Origin: Rhizobiaceae bacterium UBA1291
GTDB lineage: Bacteria > Pseudomonadota > Alphaproteobacteria > Rhizobiales > Rhizobiaceae
Assembly (NCBI GenBank): GCA_002307905.1
Contig: DBUL01000114.1
Span: forward strand, 16,742-22,962
Direction of reading: 5' to 3'
DNA length: 6,221 nt
A program made the position numbers and the translations under genes. This document shows, piece by piece, positions 1 through 6,221 of the stretch. The notes beneath the pieces are model-generated. The model was not told the origin of the DNA. It saw nothing but the letters and a program-made list of their open reading frames with translations, and did not search any database. Positions within the stretch are counted from its first letter, which is position 1; every line of letters begins with the position of its first letter.

Positions 1-82
1 CCCGCCGAACAGCGTAGATACGGCGTGCCACCGCAAGCCGCGATCACCTTCGCTCACCCCTTCTGGGCTTCGGCCACTCCCG

Positions 83-361
83 TCACAACATCAAGAGCCG
101 CGATTTCTGGACCTCCCGCTCGGCGTCCACACGGGTCAGGCCGAGGTCCCGAAGTTGGTCGTCGCTGAGTTCATGCAGCGCCAGGCGCCCCGCCCGCTTC
201 ATCTGCCAATGGCACAGCCCCTGCCATAGTATCGCAAAGAACGTCTTCCGGCGTGTCGGCGGGAACAACATGTCACCGGAAGAGCGAAACAGCGTCTCGC
301 GGACATAGCCGTCCGGATAAATTGTATCAATTGATCTCATGTAGCGCACCGCGTCGGTCAT
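83..361 (-). CDS. DUF1127 (YjiS-like) small protein
   Basis: The 92-residue product ends in a DUF1127 domain at about residues 51-82, with the family pattern R-x-L-x-x-L-S-D-x-Q-L-R-D-L-G-L-T-R seen as LALHELSDDQLRDLGLTR. The first 50 residues are an extra N-terminal part without a motif I know. It is rich in aromatics and Arg (LFPPTRRKTFFAILWQGL at about 32-49) and could be an amphipathic helix. I chose the ATG at 361-359 because a GAGG (minus strand, 371-368) sits six bases before it. An in-frame ATG at 340 and a TTG at 427 are less well supported. DUF1127 proteins in alphaproteobacteria are small, arginine-rich and linked to RNA turnover and to phosphate or carbon metabolism; the exact role of this one is unknown. 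It is divergent from the MocR regulator, which may control it (inference). The family call is firm and the function is not. Confidence 0.88.
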   Translation of the reverse strand: MTDAVRYMRSIDTIYPDGYVRETLFRSSGDMLFPPTRRKTFFAILWQGLCHWQMKRAGRLALHELSDDQLRDLGLTRVDAEREVQKSRLLML

Positions 362-367
362 ATTGAA

Positions 368-371
368 CCTC
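368..371 (-). promoter_or_regulatory. Ribosome binding site of the DUF1127 gene
   Basis: GAGG on the minus strand, six bases before the ATG at 361. This spacing favours that start over the upstream ATG at 373 (which would add four residues), the ATG at 340 and the TTG at 427. Confidence 0.6.
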
Positions 372-390
372 ATATCTACGACACATCTCG

Positions 391-451
391 ATGCAATCGC
401 TCTACATTGACCAAATTCGCGAGGCAATGTACTGCATTGTCATGATGACAA
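391..451. promoter_or_regulatory. Putative MocR operator region in the divergent promoter
   Basis: This region between the divergent DUF1127 and MocR genes has repeated half-sites. Module 1 is CAAT at 394-397 facing ATTG at 406-409. Module 2 is CAAT at 425-428 facing ATTG at 436-439. CATTG therefore recurs as a direct repeat exactly 30 bp apart (405-409 and 435-439). A perfect palindrome, TTGTCAT-G-ATGACAA, follows at 437-451 and covers the MocR start codons. MocR regulators such as GabR bind paired direct repeats about three helical turns apart, so the layout suits an autoregulatory operator. A TTGACC at 407-412 could be a -35 element, but the expected -10 position (TACTGC, 430-435) is a poor match. 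The repeats are seen directly; the operator role is inferred. Confidence 0.4.
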
Positions 452-1863
452 ATTGGCTTCCCGACCTTCAGCAAGGCAAAGGCCCGATCTATGTGCGGCT
501 TGCCGACCAGATTGAGACGGCGATTGCCGGTGGCACCCTGCCCGCCGGCGCGAAGCTGCCGCCGCAGCGCAATCTCGCCTATGACCTCGGCATCACCATT
601 GGCACGGTGAGCCGCGCTTACGGGCTGGTCCATGAGCGGGGGCTGGTCAATGGAGAAGTCGGACGCGGTACCTTTGTGCGCGACACGCACGATGCGCCGC
701 CCGAGGCCAATCTCGATCCGGTGAGCGCCGCCCTCGCCGGCACCCGGGCCATCACGCCGCCGCCGGGCAAGATCCGCTTTGACAGCACTGCCGCCCCGGC
801 GGTGGGCCAGGACACCTTTCTGCAGAGCCATATCGCGGCCATCCTGCGCGATCATCCGGCCGATATCGGCAGTTATACGCGCAGCTTTCCGGACCACTGG
901 TTCGCCGCCGGCTCTCGCTGGCTAAGCAAGGGCGGCTGGGTGCCTGAGCCGCGCAACATCGTTCCGACGCTTGGCGCCCATGCCGGCATCATGGCGGTCA
1001 TCACCGCCGTGACGTCGCCAGGCGACAAGGTCGTGTTCGAGCACCTGACCTATTCCCAGGTCAGCCGCGCCGCCGGGCTTGCCGGACGACGGACCATCCT
1101 CGTCGAGAGCGATGCCGAGGGCGTCCTGCCGGAGGACTTCGAACGCGTCTGCGCCCAGCAGCATCCGAAGGTCGCCTTCCTCATGTCGTCGGCGCAGAAT
1201 CCGACACTGGCAACCATGCCGCTCGAGCGCCGCCAGGCGATCGTCGACATCGCCCGCCGGCACAATGTCTGGCTGATCGAGGACGACCTCTATGGCGCCA
1301 TGTCGCCGGAGCCCTTGCCGCCGCTTGCCGAACTCGGTCCGGAGCGTACCTTCCTGGTGGGAGGCTTATCGAAATCGGTCGCGGCGGGCGTGCGGGGCGG
1401 ATGGGTCGCCTGCCCGCCGCACTTTGCCCAGCGCGTGCGCATCGCCCACAAGATGATGACGGGCGGCATACCCTTCCTACTCGCCGAACTCTGTGCCCGG
1501 CTGGTCCTCTCCGGTGACGCGGCGCGCATCCGCACGCTCTGCGCCGAAGAGATCGCCGCGCGAGAGGCGCTAGCGTGCGAATACCTCTCCGGTTTCGACT
1601 TCGTCTCGCATCCGGCCGTGCCCTTCCTCTGGCTGGCCCTGCCCGATCCGTGGCTCTCGGGCACCTTCAAGAATGCCGCGCTGACCGAGGGCGTGCTGAT
1701 CGACGATGAAGACGAGTTCAAGGCCGGCCGCTCGGAGAAGGTCCTGCATCGTGCCCGCATCAGCTTCTCATCGCCGCAGCACCGTGATGAGATACGCGCC
1801 GGCTTTGCCATTCTGCGACGCCTTCTGGAGAATGGCGGCGCCGGCTACGACAGCATCGCCTGA
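442..1863 (+). CDS. MocR-type GntR regulator with aminotransferase domain
   Basis: The 473-residue protein has an N-terminal GntR winged helix-turn-helix (about residues 15-80, with LPAGAKLPPQRNLA and the GTVSRAY recognition helix). A short Pro-rich linker follows (about 84-110), then a fold-type I aminotransferase domain to the end. The PLP-site residues are present: N253 in AQNP, D281 and Y284 in EDDLYG, the Schiff-base lysine K311 in GGLSKS with R318 after it, and R439 in RARIS as the likely carboxylate-binding arginine. Such proteins bind PLP as a sensor and regulate transcription; they are usually not metabolic enzymes. Homologues of this subgroup typically begin near MTNWLP, so I start at the first of two adjacent ATGs (442; the other is 445). 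In-frame ATGs at 391 and 427 would add residues that do not look conserved. No good Shine-Dalgarno precedes 442; a GAGG at 421-424 lies 17 bases away. The ligand and targets are unknown; the divergent DUF1127 gene is the obvious candidate target. Confidence 0.9.
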   Translation: MMTNWLPDLQQGKGPIYVRLADQIETAIAGGTLPAGAKLPPQRNLAYDLGITIGTVSRAYGLVHERGLVNGEVGRGTFVRDTHDAPPEANLDPVSAALAGTRAITPPPGKIRFDSTAAPAVGQDTFLQSHIAAILRDHPADIGSYTRSFPDHWFAAGSRWLSKGGWVPEPRNIVPTLGAHAGIMAVITAVTSPGDKVVFEHLTYSQVSRAAGLAGRRTILVESDAEGVLPEDFERVCAQQHPKVAFLMSSAQNPTLATMPLERRQAIVDIARRHNVWLIEDDLYGAMSPEPLPPLAELGPERTFLVGGLSKSVAAGVRGGWVACPPHFAQRVRIAHKMMTGGIPFLLAELCARLVLSGDAARIRTLCAEEIAAREALACEYLSGFDFVSHPAVPFLWLALPDPWLSGTFKNAALTEGVLIDDEDEFKAGRSEKVLHRARISFSSPQHRDEIRAGFAILRRLLENGGAGYDSIA

Positions 1864-1956
1864 CCGATGAGGCACACGACTAGCGGCGCCTCGTACCAAG
1901 GTTTGCCCCCAGCCTGTTGCTACCGGCATTTTTCCTGTCGCACCATTGCGATACAT

Positions 1957-1971
1957 GCGCTAAAGAAGCGC
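1957..1971 (+). other. Small hairpin in the purL leader
   Basis: GCGCT and AGCGC form a five-base-pair stem around an AAAGA loop, 38 bases before the purL start. It is the only clear structure in the 146-bp gap between the MocR gene and purL. I see no convincing -35/-10 pair or known riboswitch there. A function is not shown. Confidence 0.25.
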
Positions 1972-1999
1972 CCAAACCCCGACTTGCGGCAGGCACATC

Positions 2000-2003
2000 A
2001 GGA
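2000..2003 (+). promoter_or_regulatory. Ribosome binding site of purL
   Basis: AGGA six bases before the ATG at 2010. It decides the start against an in-frame TTG at 1917, which would add 31 residues that do not resemble the PurL N-terminus. Confidence 0.65.
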
Positions 2004-2009
2004 CCAGCG

Positions 2010-4232
<2,223 letters not shown>

Positions 4233-4265
4233 GGCGGTGCGGCGACAATTGCAGGAGAACTGACC

Positions 4266-4499
4266 ATGGCCATGAAACCCGGCGACATCGAAGACCTCAT
4301 CAAGGCCGGCATCCCCGGCGCGAAGGTTGTGATCCGTGACCTGGCAGGCGACGGCGATCACTACGCCGCAGAGGTCGTGGCGGAAGCGTTTCGCGGCAAG
4401 TCGCGGGTCCAGCAGCACCAGATGGTCTACGACGCCTTGAAGGGCAATATGGGCGGCGTGCTGCACGCCTTGGCCCTCCAGACCTCCATACCGGAATAG
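4266..4499 (+). CDS. BolA family protein, IbaG/BolA2-like
   Basis: The 77-residue product is a short BolA protein of the IbaG/YrbA type. It shows the family layout: an N-terminal helix with IEDLIKAGIPGAKV (8-21), then GDGDHY (28-33), the conserved RVQQHQMVY segment (47-55) with H51, and the C-terminal VLHALALQT (65-73). H32 and H51 are the probable cluster-ligand or conserved histidines. There is no cysteine, so it is a His-type rather than Cys-type member. BolA proteins pair with CGFS monothiol glutaredoxins to hold a bridging [2Fe-2S] cluster for iron-sulfur delivery and iron-related regulation, and grxD lies about 360 bp downstream. AGGAG (4253-4257) lies eight bases before the ATG. A second ATG two codons later is possible but lies farther from the ribosome site. 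The 33-bp gap to purL suggests one transcript. The family call is secure; the subgroup name less so. Confidence 0.93.
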   Translation: MAMKPGDIEDLIKAGIPGAKVVIRDLAGDGDHYAAEVVAEAFRGKSRVQQHQMVYDALKGNMGGVLHALALQTSIPE

Positions 4500-4504
4500 G
4501 CGTC

Positions 4505-4509
4505 GGGGA
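4505..4509 (+). promoter_or_regulatory. Ribosome binding site of the small basic gene
   Basis: GGGGA (continuing into AG) lies eight bases before the ATG at 4518. It supports translation of this otherwise unrecognised small gene. Confidence 0.5.
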
Positions 4510-4517
4510 AGCGGCAG

Positions 4518-4745
4518 ATGGCTGATCTCGTCAGGGAAGTGATCGACAAAGTCGTCCAGGGTGTGCTCAAGGAAATCTTGAAGAAGACCACCGGACGAGG
4601 AACGACGCGTCGCCGCAAGCGGCAGACCCGCTCGGCCACCACCGGACGTTTCGTCAAGAAAACGAACAACACCCGCAAGCCGGCCAAGAAGCAGGTGAGC
4701 CGCCGTCGCACGGCGGCCGGTCGCAGCCCTCAGCGCAGCCGCTGA
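4518..4745 (+). CDS. Small highly basic protein between bolA and grxD
   Basis: I do not recognise this 75-residue protein. It has two parts. Residues 2-23 look like an amphipathic helix (VREVIDKVVQGVLKEILKK), and all four acidic residues lie in the first 19. The rest is a low-complexity tail. By my count 25 of 75 residues are Lys or Arg. TTGR occurs twice (24-27 and 41-44), the second within SATTGRFVKK, which resembles the TGRFV patches seen in some small DNA-associated or phage-type proteins. There is no Cys, no signal peptide and no membrane segment. It could bind nucleic acid or a nucleoid partner, as histone H1-like tails do, but this is inference. It begins 18 bp after bolA with its own Shine-Dalgarno and has codon use and GC similar to its neighbours, so it is probably real and co-transcribed with bolA. 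The fallback is a spurious reading frame in GC-rich DNA. Confidence 0.68.
   Translation: MADLVREVIDKVVQGVLKEILKKTTGRGTTRRRKRQTRSATTGRFVKKTNNTRKPAKKQVSRRRTAAGRSPQRSR
4699..4717 (+). other. Strong GC hairpin at the end of the basic gene
   Basis: GCCGCCGT and ACGGCGGC form eight perfect base pairs around a CGC loop, within codons of the basic tail. No T-run follows, so it is not a classic terminator. It could slow a ribosome or protect an mRNA end. Confidence 0.45.
4730..4745 (+). other. Hairpin covering the stop codon of the basic gene
   Basis: TCAGCG and CGCTGA form six base pairs around a CAGC loop, ending exactly at the TGA. It lies 13 bases after the stronger GC stem at 4699-4717. Confidence 0.35.
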
Positions 4746-4767
4746 CGGGCGGCAAGGCAGTCATGCA

Positions 4768-4787
4768 TCTTTGCGCTCTGGCAAAGA
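4768..4787 (+). other. Inverted repeat upstream of grxD
   Basis: TCTTTGC and GCAAAGA are perfect seven-base arms with a GCTCTG loop, in the 114-bp gap before grxD. No T-tract follows. It could be a regulator site placed just upstream of a possible -10 box (TAGAAT, 4806-4811), or an RNA structure. I see no good -35 partner, so a grxD promoter here is only a suggestion. Confidence 0.4.
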
Positions 4788-4805
4788 CGGCGACGGCTTG
4801 CTATC

Positions 4806-4811
4806 TAGAAT
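4806..4811 (+). promoter_or_regulatory. Possible -10 element of a grxD promoter
   Basis: TAGAAT matches the TATAAT consensus at five of six positions and lies 48 bases before the grxD ATG. The sequence at the expected -35 position (about 4783-4788, AAAGAC) is poor. The larger gap before grxD (114 bp against 18-33 bp upstream) would fit a separate promoter. Confidence 0.25.
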
Positions 4812-4847
4812 GCAGGATTGAGACAGCGGCCCTTGAAACCGCATGTG

Positions 4848-4853
4848 AAAGGA
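4848..4853 (+). promoter_or_regulatory. Ribosome binding site of grxD
   Basis: AAAGGA lies six bases before the ATG at 4860 and decides that start over an in-frame start at 4818, which would add 14 residues unlike the family. Confidence 0.65.
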
Positions 4854-4859
4854 TATGCC

Positions 4860-5192
4860 ATGAGCGCCCAGGAATTTATCGCCAACGAAGTGAAGACCAA
4901 TGACGTGGTTCTGTTCATGAAGGGCACGCCGCAGTTCCCGCAATGTGGTTTCTCCGGCCAGGTCATCCAGATCCTCGATTACGTGGGCGTCGACTACAAG
5001 GGCATCAACGTGCTCGCCGACGACGAGATCCGCCAGGGCATCAAGGACTATTCCAACTGGCCGACCATTCCCCAGCTCTACGTCAAGGGCGAGTTCGTCG
5101 GCGGCTGCGATATCATCCGCGAGATGTTCCAGGCCGGCGAACTGCAGAAACACTTCCAGGACCAGGGTATCGCCGTTCGCGGCGCCGCCTGA
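4860..5192 (+). CDS. grxD: Monothiol glutaredoxin GrxD (Grx4 family)
   Basis: The 110-residue protein is a single thioredoxin-fold, cytoplasmic monothiol glutaredoxin of normal length. The active-site CGFS motif is at 29-32 (C29), preceded by K21 and GTPQFPQ. The cis-proline segment WPTIPQLY is at 67-74, and the glutathione-binding GGCD is at 81-84 with C83. These residues bind a glutathione-ligated [2Fe-2S] cluster in a homodimer, or in a heterodimer with a BolA protein, and serve in iron-sulfur transfer rather than in disulfide reduction. The BolA gene just upstream is the expected partner, so the pair forms a functional unit interrupted by the small basic gene. The start MSAQEFI has a good Shine-Dalgarno. 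Hairpins follow the stop codon. The identification is very secure. Confidence 0.97.
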   Translation: MSAQEFIANEVKTNDVVLFMKGTPQFPQCGFSGQVIQILDYVGVDYKGINVLADDEIRQGIKDYSNWPTIPQLYVKGEFVGGCDIIREMFQAGELQKHFQDQGIAVRGAA

Positions 5193-5198
5193 CCCGTC

Positions 5199-5217
5199 AC
5201 CCGCTTTTCGCGGGTTT
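5199..5217 (+). terminator. Likely terminator hairpin after grxD
   Basis: ACCCGC and GCGGGT form six base pairs around TTTTC, six bases after the grxD stop. Only a short T-run (TTT) follows directly, with more T residues near 5231-5237. It is a moderate intrinsic terminator candidate. Confidence 0.55.
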
Positions 5218-5238
5218 CGTCATTCAATCATCTTTTTC

Positions 5239-5263
5239 AAGGCGTTGCCCCAAGCAACGCCTT
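5239..5263 (+). terminator. Perfect 10-bp hairpin between grxD and the transporter
   Basis: AAGGCGTTGC and GCAACGCCTT pair perfectly over ten bases around a CCCAA loop. A T-rich stretch (ATCTCTGTTTT) follows, which suits a second, stronger terminator for the grxD transcript. Because it ends only 23 bases before the transporter ATG, it could also be a leader structure of that gene. Confidence 0.6.
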
Positions 5264-5286
5264 ATCTCTGTTTTGGATTTTGCGCT

Positions 5287-6221
5287 ATGACTACAACGTT
5301 ACAGCCGGCGCCCGCCAATTTGCGCGGAATGGGCCGGGTCGAATTCATCGCCATGATGGCTTTCCTGATGTCGCTCAACGCGCTCGCCATCGACATCATG
5401 CTTCCCGGTCTGCAACAGATCGGCAGCGCACTCAACGTCGAGAACGAGAACCACCGCCAATATGTGATCTCGGCCTATCTGATCGGCTTCGGCATTGCCC
5501 AGTTGTTCTATGGGCCGATCGCCGATCGCTTCGGCCGGCGTCGCCCCATGCTGTTCGGCCTCGCCATCTATATCGTATCGTCACTCGCCGTGGTCCTCGT
5601 CCCGTCCTTCGGCGCCCTTCTCGCCCTGCGCTTCATCCAGGGCATCGGCTCGGCCGCGACCCGCGTCATCACCATCTCGATCGTCCGTGACGTCTATGGC
5701 GGGCGACAGATGGCCGAGGTCATGTCGCTGATCATGATGGTCTTCATGGTCATCCCGGTGATCGCACCGGGCACCGGCCAGGTGATCATGTTCATGGGCC
5801 ACTGGCACTGGATTTTCGTCTTCATGGCGGTGTCGGCCTTGGTCGTCGGTTTGTGGATGTATGTCCGCCTGCCGGAAACACTGACGGCCCAGGACGTCCG
5901 GCCGTTCACCGTCAAGTCGATCTACCAGGGCTTCCGCATCGTGCTCACGAACCGCATCGCACTCTGCTACACGATCGCCAGCACCTTCATCTTCGGCGCC
6001 CTGTTCGGCTTCATCAACTCGGCCCAGCAGGTCTATGTCGGCATCTACGATCTGGGCGTGTGGTTTGCCGCCGCTTTTGCCGGGGTGGCCCTGTTCATGG
6101 CGCTGTCGTCCTTCGTCAACGCACGCCTGGTTGGACGCATCGGCATGCGGCGCCTGTCGCATGCCTCGCTCATTGGCTTCATCGCCATCAACTTCGTCTG
6201 GCTGGTGGCGCAGGTGCTGGG
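5287..6221 (+). CDS. Bcr/CflA-type MFS efflux transporter (3' end cut off)
   Basis: The window holds the first 311 codons of a reading frame that runs off the right edge; the family is about 400 residues long. The product is an inner-membrane proton-driven exporter of the DHA1 drug-efflux group. About nine membrane segments are visible, near residues 19-39, 57-77, 88-107, 108-130, 144-168, 172-193, 220-243, 258-280 and 292 to the edge. Motif A is GPIADRFGRRRP (76-87) in the loop between segments 2 and 3. LRFIQGIGSAA with R115 resembles motif B in segment 4. PVIAPGTGQ (157-165) in segment 5 is the Bcr/CflA form of motif C. D36 in the first segment (AIDIMLPGL) is also typical. The substrate cannot be told from sequence. 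The start follows only a weak GGA (5275-5277). It lies behind the grxD hairpins, so it is probably a separate unit. Confidence 0.92.
   Translation, partial: MTTTLQPAPANLRGMGRVEFIAMMAFLMSLNALAIDIMLPGLQQIGSALNVENENHRQYVISAYLIGFGIAQLFYGPIADRFGRRRPMLFGLAIYIVSSLAVVLVPSFGALLALRFIQGIGSAATRVITISIVRDVYGGRQMAEVMSLIMMVFMVIPVIAPGTGQVIMFMGHWHWIFVFMAVSALVVGLWMYVRLPETLTAQDVRPFTVKSIYQGFRIVLTNRIALCYTIASTFIFGALFGFINSAQQVYVGIYDLGVWFAAAFAGVALFMALSSFVNARLVGRIGMRRLSHASLIGFIAINFVWLVAQVL

Noticed and set aside
1..57. Possible 5' end of a minus-strand gene starting at a GTG (57-55)
   Set aside because: Only 19 codons are visible, the AGAAGGG is too close to the GTG to be a good ribosome site, and the peptide is not recognisable. 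The first 82 bases hold nothing else I can support.
376..897. Minus-strand open frame overlapping the MocR gene and the divergent region
   Set aside because: It overlaps the certain HTH-coding frame, has shadow-type composition and would run through the divergent control region.
1869..1892. GAGGC/GCCTC inverted repeat after the MocR gene as a terminator
   Set aside because: The stem is only 5 bp with a 14-base loop, and no T-tract follows.
1917..2009. In-frame N-terminal extension of PurL from a TTG
   Set aside because: The added 31 residues do not resemble PurL N-termini, while the ATG at 2010 has a well-placed AGGA.
1864..2009. Riboswitch or clear promoter upstream of purL
   Set aside because: No known riboswitch core or convincing -35/-10 pair was found by eye. 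Only a small 5-bp stem is visible.
5581..6162. A 193-codon open frame on the minus strand opposite the transporter
   Set aside because: It is a His/Asp-rich shadow of a clear MFS coding frame, with no domain I recognise.

Overview
The window looks chromosomal and comes from a GC-rich alphaproteobacterium, most likely Hyphomicrobiales/Rhizobiaceae (Rhizobium, Agrobacterium, Shinella or similar). The basis is the strong GC3 codon bias, a small-type PurL, a DUF1127 gene paired with a MocR regulator, and the order purL-bolA-grxD followed by a Bcr/CflA-type transporter. The genus is inferred from gene content and style, not proven.

Layout. At the left end a short DUF1127 gene reads leftward (361 to 83). 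Facing away from it, a MocR-type regulator (GntR winged helix fused to a PLP-dependent aminotransferase fold) reads rightward (442-1863). The roughly 80-bp divergent region between them carries two similar CAAT/ATTG half-site pairs one after the other, plus a perfect 15-bp palindrome covering the regulator's start codons. After a 146-bp gap come purL (2010-4232), bolA (4266-4499), a very basic 75-residue protein I do not recognise (4518-4745), and the monothiol glutaredoxin gene grxD (4860-5192). All are on the + strand. A hairpin pair follows grxD, and then the first 311 codons of an MFS drug-efflux-type transporter run off the right edge (5287-6221).

How the genes may work together. PurL is the synthetase subunit of FGAM synthase in purine synthesis and needs separate PurS and PurQ subunits, which are not in the window. 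BolA/IbaG-like proteins and CGFS monothiol glutaredoxins form [2Fe-2S]-bridged complexes used in iron-sulfur delivery and iron sensing, so bolA and grxD are probably a functional pair. The small basic protein lies between them, 18 bp after bolA and behind its own Shine-Dalgarno sequence, and is the most interesting unexplained gene here. The MocR regulator most plausibly controls itself and the divergent DUF1127 gene.

Most of the window is ordinary core genome. I see no mobile element, CRISPR array, tRNA, rRNA or clear sign of horizontal transfer. The parts worth a second look are the divergent control region, the basic protein with the hairpins after it, and the 10-bp stem just upstream of the transporter start.
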